Source: Dromaius novaehollandiae
Taxonomy: Eukaryota > Chordata > Aves > Casuariiformes > Dromaiidae
Reading direction: 5' to 3'
Assembly: GCF_036370855.1 (NCBI RefSeq)
Contig: NC_088101.1
Span: 39,230,544-39,294,543, forward strand
DNA: 64,000 nucleotides
The notes under the pieces are model-generated. The model did not search any database. It had not been told where the DNA came from and worked only from the letters and a program-made list of their open reading frames with translations. Every line of letters starts with the position of its first letter. The stretch's first letter is position 1. This document shows positions 1 to 10,200 of this stretch, in pieces. Both the position numbers and the translations under genes were made by a program.

Positions 1-157
1 GAGTGAGAGAGAGTGAGAGAGAGTGAGAGAGAGTGAGAGAGAGTGAGAGAGAGTGAGAGAGAGTGAGAGAGAGTGAGAGAGAGTGAGAGAGAGTGAGAGA
101 GAGTGAGAGAGAGTGAGAGAGAGTGAGAGAGAGTGAGAGAGAGTGAGAGAGAGTGAG
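1..157. repeat. 10-bp-unit tandem satellite, (GAGTGAGAGA)n
   Basis: Fifteen identical copies of GAGTGAGAGA followed by a partial unit. The array begins at the first base of the window, so its true length is unknown. The perfect identity of copies suggests recent expansion or a collapsed assembly. It lies inside the first large LRBA intron. Confidence 0.97.
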
Positions 158-1009
158 TGTGTTTTGGGTTGTTTTTTTTTTTTAACATTTTGCCAATTCC
201 TGATTTATTTCTATAACTTTTTTTGAAAAGTTTATTGATTAGCAGAAGGTCAACTTGTCTTTCTGCTTTACTGTGAAACAAACAGCTATTTTAAGTTAGT
301 AACAGATCTCTTGTAAATAATTTTTTTCCATTCTATCATTTTTTCCTACCAAGAGTTTTTTTTTTATTTCAGTAAGTTCTAATAAAATAAAAAAAGAAAG
401 AAAAGCAGATGTAAGGTCAAAAACAGAGGATCCACCTAACAAGCAAATTAATTGACTTATTGCTGCCTGAGGTCAATTAAAAATGTAATTCATATTGCAT
501 AAGCAACATATACCCATAGCTTAGCTTATTCAGTGTCAAAAAAAAAAAAAACAGGACAAAGTAATGCTTGAATAAGAATGACATTTTCAAAGTTTACAAT
601 AGAATAATTGAGCTTCCTCACAGTCAGCATTTTCCTCCTTAATTTTAAGAATTGAGGAAATACACAATGCCAGCCCCACATGGGCTGGAAAACTAGGTTC
701 TCAGAGAATACTGGCCAAAACAGCAGAAAAATTTGAGCGTTTCTAAGAGTAACTTTCCTAGAAACAATAAAATGAGACTATTAATTTTCAGTGCATGATA
801 GAAGTAGGCTCACCGAGCATGCTGTAACACTGCTGGACAGAGAAAACGTTATAGTTGGTTCTCAGCTCCCAGAGATCCAACACTGCTGCACTGAGTAAGG
901 TATTTGCTCAAGTAAACAGGACAACAGAGTTTAAATTTCTTTAATAAGCTGCAGGTCAATTACTGGATACTTTAGATTTTTGCCCTTTCAAGTCTTTCAT
1001 ACATATATA

Positions 1010-1012
<3 letters not shown>

Positions 1013-1050
<38 letters not shown>
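1013..1050. repeat. (CA)n microsatellite
   Basis: About 19 uninterrupted AC/CA units flanked by TATATA stretches; likely length-polymorphic. Confidence 0.95.
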
Positions 1051-1057
<7 letters not shown>

Positions 1058-3660
1058 GCACACAAAGCATGGTCACCTCTTAAATCTTTAAAGATAAGGA
1101 ACATCAAGACTGTACCTTTATTTTTGATGGAGAGTCAAGAGAAACTCAAGAAATTCACCATAACCTGCATGTGCTAGAGCAAGTTTGAAAAGCATAAGAC
1201 CTATATGTTTGCTCAAAAAGTAAGAATTAGGTCGGCCAACCGCCTTTTCTAAAATGAAACTTCTCATCTTAGAATGTGGTTTGTCTATGACAATTAAGTA
1301 CATAATAATGCCTTTCTACACACATCTTGCCCAGCCTCCTATCCATTCCAATCCAAAGACAGCTCACTTCAGTAACCTCCCCCCCAAAAAAACCCAAATA
1401 CTGTATGTCTCCTCCTTCCAAAGCACAAGAAGAAAGCTAGCTGATTTCTGTTAACCCTGCTGAGCTAGTGCAGTTATGAGTCACCAAAAGGAAGAAAACC
1501 CAATAGCTGGGGAAATGTGGGGCTTAACCCTGCTACTAACAGAACACAGCATGATTTTCATGCTTTCAACTGAAGCCGCACACACAGAAGTGTAAATGTG
1601 CTCTGACAGCCTTTGGGAAACATACCGCTGTAAAAGCCATAGCTGAGAATCACTTTTTCATAGAAAAATTAAATTTGTACATACACAGAAAAATAAATCT
1701 GCCATTGCTAACCATTACTTCACATATGCCAAATTCTGATCAGCGTGATTTCAGAGGTATTATCTGACAAAATGAAGAGGTCACAGCTAAGTACTGAATG
1801 GAGGCAAAACTTGATGCCAGGTGGAAAAGTATTGTTTTGTAGGGAAATGTTAATGCTGCAGCTCTTCATCCCCTGTATTACACTCAGATTACGATCACAT
1901 TAAAAAGTCAGCTCAACAATTTTCAGTAAAAATTTCCAGACAATAAGTGTCTTCTGTAACAAAAACTATGGGAATGCTGGCTGATTTGGTTCTTAGGCAG
2001 TCCAGTTTCAATAAAATAAAAAATCCAAAGATCTCCTCCCACCAAAGCAGTCAACAGTATTGATTTGTTTTCCTGGGACATAGAATAGCAAGGCACCTAC
2101 TTTTTCTGATTTTGACCAGAAACTTTTATTGTGCTCTCAAACAAGAAAGGTAAAGTATCCCTACTACCAAGTTATTAGTAGTTCTACAATAGCTATCAAT
2201 CAACTAGTTCTGCTTTGATAATATTAAGTGGTGCAGAGGCTTGAACTTTAGCCTCCCATGTCATAGGCAAGTGTCCTGGAATGGTTAGAGAATCTTCTCT
2301 CTATTCAAATGAGACAAACACCTTTCTGAGTAAAAATACTTATTTCCAAGAATTTCCACAGAGCAGGAAACTCTTTTCCCTACTTCTAACCAGGAAAAGA
2401 AGCTTCAGAAGCACTCTATTTATGGATCAAATTCTTTGGTCTCTTTTAATCTAAAACTGAGGATTCTCTGAATCAAGCTGCATATTTGGTTTCTTTCTTG
2501 TCCAGAGGCAGAAAAGGAATCATAGGATCAAGCGGCTTTTACACTTCTTACTATTTTGCTGAACCTTTTTCCACCACTACTGTAAAATATACACTCTCTC
2601 AAAAGAGTATGCCAGGAACAAGGTGAAATTTAATATATTCATGAAAAATTTTTCCCTCCAAGTGTCCTAAGGAGTAAACCATTTATCAGAATTTCCTTTT
2701 GAACCTCCACATATCCGAGCACTGGGTTTAGTCAAGAACAATTGTCAAGTGTACTCTACGTAACTTAAATCAGTTTCTCCTACTTGAAACATTCATGAAA
2801 CCTGTACTCTCCACTTCATTTTTGCCAGCATTGCACCTCCTCTGTACTGAGGCTTTCAGCCTAACAAATTACAGGTTTAAATTCTGTTAATATGAATATC
2901 TTGGAAAAAAACGAAATTGGCACTTACTGTAATCAAAGAAATTAAGATAACATCAAAAAACATTAAATAGACACAGCACATGCAAGTTCTAATAGTCTCT
3001 AAATATTTACATATGACCTAAAAAAATATTACTAACAAAATAACAGAAATGCAAATAGTATTTAAAAATCAGTATGCCTTCTGCACTGACTTTCCTGTTA
3101 CAAGCTTTATGCCTGTTGCACCTGCTCTCACTTCCTGGTTTGTCAGAAACCCCACTCTGTTTTAATGTCAAAGGTGCTCACTAAAAACAAGTAGGAATGA
3201 TGTGAATTCTTAGAGACTTAGAGACATTTTAAGGCCGCTAATAATAGCAGAGCACATTTATAAACAAAGACAGTCTTTCCCCTGGTGTTTGGTCTGCTCC
3301 TGCATACAAATACTAATAACTAGCCTAATTGTTTCAAATATGGCCCAAAACCTTCAACAGCATGCTATGTTTGTAGCCTACACAGAAGATGTATCCTCAG
3401 TTTTTAGTAATATCTGTAACGAAGTATTAAAGTCATCCAGACTGTATTCAAAAAATAGCAGCTGGCTACCTTGCTCATTAATAAACTGAAACTGAACTTT
3501 ACTCTTCCCAATAAACAAAGTAACTAAAACATTTAAATGAATTCCTCCCCCCCCCATAGTACACAGAATACGGAAGTTCAATGCAAACAGAAAGCCAAAA
3601 GGGAGGGGCATTTACTTTTCCAGAAGAGGGAAAAACGTCTTCATGGGAAAGGTTGTTTTG

Positions 3661-3664
<4 letters not shown>

Positions 3665-3698
<34 letters not shown>
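3665..3698. repeat. Poly(A) run, 34 A
   Basis: Uninterrupted adenine run about 360 bp downstream (in gene sense) of the LRBA start-codon exon. No recognisable retroposon body is attached on the plus-strand side. Confidence 0.95.
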
Positions 3699-3702
<4 letters not shown>

Positions 3703-4060
3703 TTTGATGTCAGTTTGAGTTACTATAAAACTTTCTTCTGTTGAGTATATCTGTTGAATGCTTAAATACTATGATACATTTCTCAGTTCTAGATAAAGCA
3801 ACAATTTATCTGAGGCAAATTAAGGCTGATGCTCTTAGAATTGTTTCAAGTGTAAATGTGTGTAGGGAGGCTCACTTGCTTAATCGTCAGCTTTTTCTGT
3901 TTGCAAGTAAAAAGAACCTAACTGAAATCTAGTATTGTGAAAGTGCAAACATGCAGAAAAATACTGAAAAACAGGAAAATAACATCAAAAAGTATGGGAT
4001 TCTTCTGCATGTATACACTATTCTTTTTTTATCTCATGTCCAAAAAGACAATCAACTTAC

Positions 4061-4294
4061 CAGATTAAATACAGTTTCGACTATGTCTCTGTTGGATACT
4101 TCACCAACTTCCACCAGTCCTGTCAGCACAGCAAATTTCATCCTCATGCCTCGGATAGGGATTCCTGGATTCAAAGGCTGCAGCACACTTCCCGCTTCAG
4201 CGGCATTTCCTTCTTTTCCCACTCCTCCTCCACTACCACCTCCTCCTCCATCATCACCTGTTGGCTGAACAACTTGTTTGTCTTCACTCGCCAT
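4061..4294 (-). CDS. LRBA: LRBA first coding exon (N-terminal 78 residues)
   Basis: This exon encodes the N-terminus of LRBA, a very large BEACH-WD40 scaffold of vesicle trafficking; in mammals LRBA keeps CTLA-4 from lysosomal degradation. The reading starts at ATG 4294-4292, in a good context (GCCATGG), and gives MASEDKQ, a Gly-rich stretch with GDDGGGGG, then the conserved block GIPIRGMRMKFAVLTG and LVEVGEVSNRDIVETVFNL. It ends at a strong donor, GTAAGT, at 4060-4055. The match to human LRBA from memory is close after the Gly-rich segment, which is the variable part. An acceptor-like TTTCAG at 4324-4319 suggests the exon begins near 4318 with a short 5' UTR. All later exons, with the ConA-like, PH-BEACH and WD40 parts, lie outside the window on the left. 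CpG-rich promoter DNA lies directly upstream. Confidence 0.93.
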
Positions 4295-4974
4295 GGCTAG
4301 TTCACTTCAGGTTACGACCTGAAACGCCAAAGGCACGGTCGCCGCTCCAGAAAGAAGGAACAAGTTCGGCTCAAAGAAAGGTATCCCACAGCCCACTCCT
4401 CCCCTTCAGCTCCAGCTCATGAAGAAATCCGCGTCGGGCGGGGGGAAAGGGGGAGGGCGGGCGCACCCTCGAAGTCCCAGCTCTCTCCTCAGCAGGAGGC
4501 GTCTGTCAGCAGCTCTCTGCCCTGAGGCAGGTATTTACAGCCCTGAAGGACAACCCGAGATATTTTTGAAGTCGCTGAGAGCCGGGCGCTCCGCACAAGC
4601 CCGAAGGTCCCACTTCACCCGGCCTGCCCCCCCGCCCCGAGGAGGGTGGCAACGGTCACCCGCAGGAACCCTCACTCCCCGCTAAACCCGCCGCAGAGTG
4701 CAAGCCACCTTCCCGAAGACAGTTAATTTTTTTTTTTTAAGGGAATACGCTCCTCCTTCCCGCCTGGCACTGTTTCTCCAGCGTCCCCAGCTCCTGCCCG
4801 CGTATCTCAGCCACCGCCCCCAGCTGCGCGGCGCGGACAGGTGCAGCGACAGGCCGCCCGCGAAGGAAGTTGCGCTCCCCCCGCTCCCCCAGCTCCCCGT
4901 GCCGCCGAGGGGCACGGACTGCCGTGACGCTCAGCTCCGCGGCCGGGAGGCGGCGGCGGCTCTGCCCCCCTCAC

Positions 4975-5125
4975 CGGCGGCGCCCCGCTCGCCTGCTGCT
5001 GGATAAGGGCGGGCCGAGGAGCGCCGGTCGCCCCTCCCCAGGGAAGAGCCTGAAGTTTCAGCCGCTGCCGCCTCACGCCGCAAGCTCAGTCAGCTCCATC
5101 TCTTCCTGCCGACGCTGCCGCCATG
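4975..5125 (-). other. LRBA: Probable non-coding exon 1 / 5' UTR of LRBA
   Basis: On the minus strand a GC-rich stretch runs into a consensus-like donor, GCCG then GTGAGG, with the last exon base at 4975. It could splice to the acceptor just before the LRBA start-codon exon. The upstream end is a guess: a YY1-type ATGGCGGC motif on the minus strand near 5122-5115 is typical of the first tens of bases after a TATA-less start. The stretch carries a short upstream open frame. No transcript evidence is available here. Confidence 0.35.
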
Positions 5126-5165
5126 ACAGCGCTGAGCCCCCGGAGCGCCGCCGGGCGAGAAGCCG

Positions 5166-5176
5166 TGCGCCTGCGC
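5166..5176. promoter_or_regulatory. NRF1-type site
   Basis: TGCGCCTGCGC is one mismatch from the NRF1 consensus GCGCATGCGC and lies about 40 bp upstream of the predicted LRBA exon 1, next to GC boxes. Such sites are common in TATA-less CpG-island promoters. Confidence 0.45.
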
Positions 5177-5241
5177 GGCCAGGCGCGGGCGGGGCGGGCT
5201 GACGGCGCGCGGGGCGGGCGCCGCCGCCGCTCGCGCGCGCC

Positions 5242-5266
5242 CAGGTGCGCCCAGGTGCGCCAGGTG
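5242..5266. promoter_or_regulatory. Three tandem CAGGTG E-boxes
   Basis: CAGGTG occurs at 5242, 5252 and 5261, about one helical turn apart, inside a short tandem repeat of GCGCC. This is the E2-box read by ZEB, SNAI and E-protein factors. The last copy also reads CAG-GTGAGC, a possible plus-strand splice donor at 5263/5264. Confidence 0.45.
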
Positions 5267-6375
5267 AGCGGCGCGCGCGCCCTGCGCGGGGCCGGCGCCG
5301 GGGCCGCGCCCAGCCCCAAGCCGCCCCGAGGCCCCCAAGCCGCCCCCTGCGCGGCCGCTTTGGCAGCGGGCTGGCACCTGCGGGGCCGCGGCTGCGCACC
5401 GAGGCTCACGCGAAGGCGGGTGCCTCGCTGTTGCTTAACTGTTGTCAGGCAAGAGTAGGAGCACGGAGGGAGGCCGAGGACGCAGGGACTGGTCCCGACC
5501 TACTCCGTGGGGCTTGGCGTGCCGGTTCCTCGCTGAGGTGCTGTGCAGAGCCAGCTCCCAAAGGAGTCGGGAGACCTTTTTGCCTCTGGAAAGCAGGACG
5601 CGGCAGGCTACGTGACAGGGAAGGCGTGGGTGCCATGTATAAGTGTGCTGATTCAAATAGCAAGAGAAACGTGCTTTTTGTAGTCCTACACATTTCCTCT
5701 TGTCTCTTGCTCTGTCTTCTTTTCTGTGCTTCACCAAGTGCTTCTGGCCTGCTCAACCCTTCCCTCTGTCCTTCCTCCTCAGGGTGGATGAGGTAGCAAG
5801 CCCACAACGAAGTATTTAGCTTCAATGCCGTTATTCATATGTCTGAATCTGATACCTGTGCAGATCAGGCTGGTCTTAATCTTGTACACAAAAACTTTCC
5901 CAGAACTTTCTCTCTGCTGGACTGATCTACAACTGTTTGAGGTCTGCCATTCCAGAAGCAATTGTTTTTAAAGAACAAAAGAAACCGTACCAGCCCGCTG
6001 CCACACGCTAAGTGCAGAACCAGCATGCGAGAACGAAACTAACTGAGCTCTGTGCTCACGGCCCAAAACCGGAGGAAAACCACGAGCAGGCACAGCAGAG
6101 CAGGTAGCGGGGCGGGGGGGGAGGTTTAATGACATCGGTGTCAGCAGTTCGCGGTCTGCTACAGCTCCAGCTCCTGGCGCCGTACGGCGCAGCCCGACAG
6201 CAGACCGAGGCGGCCGCGGGGAGCGGCACTGCTTCACCGCTGCTCCCGGGCCGCCCCCCGCGGGGGCGGGGCAGGGCAGCGCCGGGGCCGAGCTGTCTGC
6301 CCGCCCTGACCTCTAGCCTGGGCGGCCGGCGTCCTTCCTCTTCCTCCGGCTGCTCTCCTGGGAGCGCGAATATAG

Positions 6376-6384
6376 GTCACGTGA
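6376..6384. promoter_or_regulatory. CLEAR/USF-type E-box GTCACGTGA
   Basis: GGTCACGTGAGG matches the extended palindromic E-box used by USF and by MiT/TFE factors in lysosomal gene promoters. It sits in the second part of the CpG block, about 1.3 kb upstream of the predicted LRBA start. Confidence 0.4.
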
Positions 6385-6947
6385 GGCGCGATTCCGATCT
6401 GACGAGTTCAGGTAAAACGGGTGAAAGCACGAGGAGGAAATGCGCTCTCTTCTTTCAGGTTGAAAACCTTAGAGAATACGTTGGCTGTTCCGGGCTGGCG
6501 TAGGAAGCAGCTCGTTTTACAGAAGGGCTTGCGGTTTCACCAAGGTTTGCCCCGAAGGACGTGTTTCGCGGCCTGCGGTGCCAGCTGAGAGCTGCTCGTT
6601 GATCACAGTCGTTTTGGGGAGAATTCCTCTAAGCAACGTTATTTCTCGGCGGACGACAAGGTGCTGCGGGGGGCTCCTGTCACAGCTCCGCCGCCGGGGC
6701 CCGGTGCAGCCCCCTTTGCCGGGCGGGCTGTGAGAGAGGCAGCGTCAAACCTTGACCTCCCCACCTGCCCTCTGCCATAAAAACGCCCTCGCGGTCCCAA
6801 TAAAAGTAAAACAACAACAACAACGCCCCTCAACGCAGACCGCTGTGGCCCCACGGCGGGGGACGGGCCGGCGGCGGCGTGGGCTGCCCTGCCCTCAACC
6901 GCGCTCCCGGGCCGTTTCCTTCTGGAAATAACCCGCCGTGACGTTAA

Positions 6948-7096
6948 TAACGGTCGAGACACCGCTTGCGGCGGCTCTTCGCCCTCAGCCTGGCGCGAGT
7001 CAGGGCGGTTTCCCGCCGAGGGCTCGCGGCGACCGTTACCGGGTCAGAGGTAGCCGTTACCGGCTCGGCCGTTACCGCGCCGGAGCTGACCAACGG
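6948..7096. promoter_or_regulatory. Cluster of five MYB-type sites (TAACGG/CAACGG)
   Basis: TAACGG at 6948, its complement CCGTTA at 7033, 7054 and 7069, and CAACGG at 7091. Three of them sit in near-identical CCGTTACCG contexts 15-21 bp apart. YAACGG is the core recognised by MYB-family factors. Confidence 0.45.
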
Positions 7097-7266
7097 TCGC
7101 GCGCGAGGAGGGAGGGAGCCGGGTCGCCTGGGGGAAGGGGACAGGCGAGGTGGAGTTAGCCTTGGGTCACCTTCACCGCTGTGAATCTCCTAGGCCGGAG
7201 GTTTATGCCCTGACTGAATTGTGGCGCCAAGGCGGCCGTGCGCCCCCCTGGGCTTGTTCCCGTCCT

Positions 7267-7295
7267 TGACTCAGCATCGCCGCTGAATCATCAGC
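7267..7295. promoter_or_regulatory. ARE/MARE-like pair at CpG-island edge
   Basis: TGACTCAGCA (7267-7276) fits the NRF2/AP-1 antioxidant element, and a few bases on lies the inverted repeat GCTGA-ATCA-TCAGC (7282-7295), which resembles a MAF recognition element. Confidence 0.35.
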
Positions 7296-7299
7296 CATT

Positions 7300-10200
7300 C
7301 CCGTAGCACCTGCTTTTCTTCCTCCTTCTTTCCTTTTCCCTCCAGCCTAGTTCTGCCTGGGCCTGCTGTTGAGATTAACTAGTATTACCCAACAAATTGC
7401 AACCGAAAATAACGTGGATGCAATAATAACAAAAATAGGAGCATCGTGCTTTCATATATAGGGTCAACCTCTGAGTGCAGTAGCTGTACATGCAGCTGCA
7501 CACTTACATTTGCACGTGCAGCTACCCTGGCTGTACGTGCAGTCTGTTAGCTAAATATCCAATTAGTAATCTGCCCGTAAGATTGCAGAGCCTGTTTTTG
7601 GCAGTTGCAAAGCACAAAGATTGGTGCCCTTTCAGTGTTTCCTTCTAGGGTGACTAAAGCTACAGATACATGTGTTTACATGCACATTATCTCAGATGTA
7701 ATGAACTTTTTGTCTGGCCTGTTAATAAAGCTTTTTGCCTGATATTTATCTGAAAATCTGGTTATAAAAAGTGAAGAGGGTCTGCTCCTTTGAACTGTTC
7801 GTTTAAATAGTCTTTAACCACACGCTTTCAATGAGACTGCTTGTCTGAATGAGGATTATACATCCCACTATGGATTGCAGGATCTGGTACCAGCTGTTTA
7901 ACAGACAGACAAATGCAATTCCAGATGATTGGATTACGGACAAAAAAGTCATCATACTCATCATAATTACGTTCTGTGAGGTTTTTTTCAAGTGGTGCAG
8001 TTGCAATTTCTTAATAATTGACTGCAATGCTCAATGAAAGATTTTTTAGTGATTTTAATCATTTATCTTTTCCCCACCCTGATTTTTATATTTGTATTTT
8101 TGGGAGGAGACAGAAGGAAGATTTACTTCTTTCAGTAATTCTGTTAATTCACAGACTGTCAGTATAATCTGTTTCAGGATTTTACCCTGCTGCCCATTCT
8201 TGTAGTCTCTGAGCATCTTTCATGTAAAACTGAACAGAACAGTAAAGTCTTAGGTGGACTTTGTGCAATAACTGTCAGCTCCTTTTTAAGTTAGCCCTGG
8301 GATAGTCATTTTAAAGTTTGTTTGCAATTTTGCTTGAGTAATTTAAGAGTTCTTTTTGTTTTCTTCAGTTATTTGCTGCTTGTGTGTCATGTATGAAAAT
8401 TCTCATTCTTCTGATGCAAAGCCCTTAACAAAGAAGAAAGTTTTGCAGGAGAACCTAGATTCACTTAATCCTATCTAGAAATACACATACAATTAAAGCA
8501 AAATAATTCTTGTAGGAAAAAAATATATTGCACAGTGAATTACAGTATGTTCATTTTCTTTTTGGAGTCTTCTTGGAAAGGGAAAATTCATTATACTATT
8601 AGTATTTTTATGGTTTCCATATTACCTTGTTATTTTACACGTGTAACTGAATACAAGCATGATAATATGCATGTATTCACTTGCAATCAAATTCAGACGT
8701 CAAGCAATCACTTTATCACTATCACTCAATCACTGTCAGTCCCACCACTTATGTGGAATAAAGGCATACCCAACCTAGAGTAGTTAGAAAAAGTCGTGAG
8801 ACTAAGCTTATCGTGATGGTTACCGATAATATCATGTACATCATGTTGATTTAAGCAGCAGCAGTACCTGTATAAATTCTCAGACTGATTCTCTTCATTA
8901 GGTTTGCATCTCAGTACTGAAAAGTTGCCAGGGAGATTTTTTCTCTTTAGTAGCAGGTCTTCTTGTGGTCTTTTTCTATTTGGATATGAATATTTGGGGG
9001 AAAGTCTATGTCTTTGTGTGATTTTAATGTGCTTCTTACAGAAAAAAATTGAATGTTTATTTAATCCTCTTGGTTTTACATGACATACTTCTTCTGATTC
9101 GCGTTCCTCAAAGTATGGTACAATGCAACATCTTTAAGCATGTTGCAATTTGCGCAGAGCTTATAAGGCTTCCAAGTCATTGTTTGCTATAATCCAGTAC
9201 TAGTGGTACAACATTTGGCATTCAGCTGCGTTGAGTTTAAGAATGTGTGGTATCCCTTCATGCTTCCAGCCATAATTGCTGATCAAGCCCATCTGCGTAA
9301 AGATGGCATCTGGGCAAATATGGCAAAGTATATTAAGAAAAATAAACGCCCAACTATTTGGGGAGTCAAGATGCTGAGAAACAAAACAATTTAATTTCTG
9401 AAGATTTCAAAGCCATTTCTGCCATTTTCTTTATTAATTTTAGGATGCAATCCTGGTCTTACTGAAGTGAATTGCAGAGCTCCCGTACCTACAATTCTTC
9501 TTAAGGTCTGTATGGAAATATATATTTAATCTGGAAAATGTGAATAATGTCAGAAATAGTTGACAAGGTAATATTTCTTAAGTTCTTCTTTAAACTGCCT
9601 ATTGGGACAACTGCCCAACTGCCTCAACAGATATGGCTAAGCAGACTTCTTATGCATGGACATGCTTACTGTTTATACTCATCTTCTTATTACCTCGAGC
9701 CTTCCCATCTGTGTGTTCTTTTCTTTTCTTGTAAGTCCACCTGTTATTGTAAGCTCTTCAGGAGAAAAATGTCCCTTTGTTATGTGTGCATATAGTGGAT
9801 TATACTGAAGCCCTGACAACTACTGCAGCAACACTGTTGTACAAATAATAAATAATAATTCTCCTTTGACAGAGGAGCATCTGTATGTATGCATACAACT
9901 GGTGCTTATTTGCAAATTTATTTTTTTACTGTTGGCCACTAATACAATCTTTATAGATGTATTTCTCTTTGAAAGACAAGTTTTTCATTTTGTTGCATGA
10001 TGACTCACTCCGCGGGTGCTTGGATCCTTCTTTTTTGGTACATCACTTTAAGTTTTAATTGTACATATTGTTTAAGTGCTATTTGAACTTCTACTAGCTG
10101 AGCAAATGACAAACCAGGTGGTTTGTTTTAAATAAGTGTGTGTATAGAAATGCAGTGGCATGGATCAGTTTACAGGCTGGATATTTCATATTTCAGACAT

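Larger units (their letters stand above)
158..4060 (-). other. LRBA: LRBA intron following the start-codon exon (part)
   Basis: AT-rich intron sequence read on the minus strand after the LRBA first coding exon. I see no conserved exon in it. It holds a CA dinucleotide run (1013-1050), a 34-A run (3665-3698) and assorted short A/T runs. Short open frames here have no recognisable domain, and one is only the translated CA repeat. Confidence 0.75.
4420..7260. promoter_or_regulatory. LRBA: CpG island block, LRBA promoter region
   Basis: Two very GC- and CpG-rich segments (about 4.42-5.60 and 6.08-7.26 kb) joined by a less rich stretch. It contains GC boxes such as GGGGCGGG, a NotI-like GCGGCCGC and no clear TATA box near the predicted LRBA exon 1. 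It immediately precedes the LRBA start-codon exon, so it is the natural promoter of that gene. The second segment is long enough to hold an alternative or divergent promoter. Long open frames here are a by-product of high GC content. Confidence 0.85.

Noticed and set aside
980-1177. Thr-His repeat peptide
   Set aside because: Translation of the CA microsatellite.
5245-5796. 183-codon plus-strand frame in the LRBA CpG island
   Set aside because: Composition-driven; starts in Arg/Ala/Pro-rich island translation, no domain or conserved motif.
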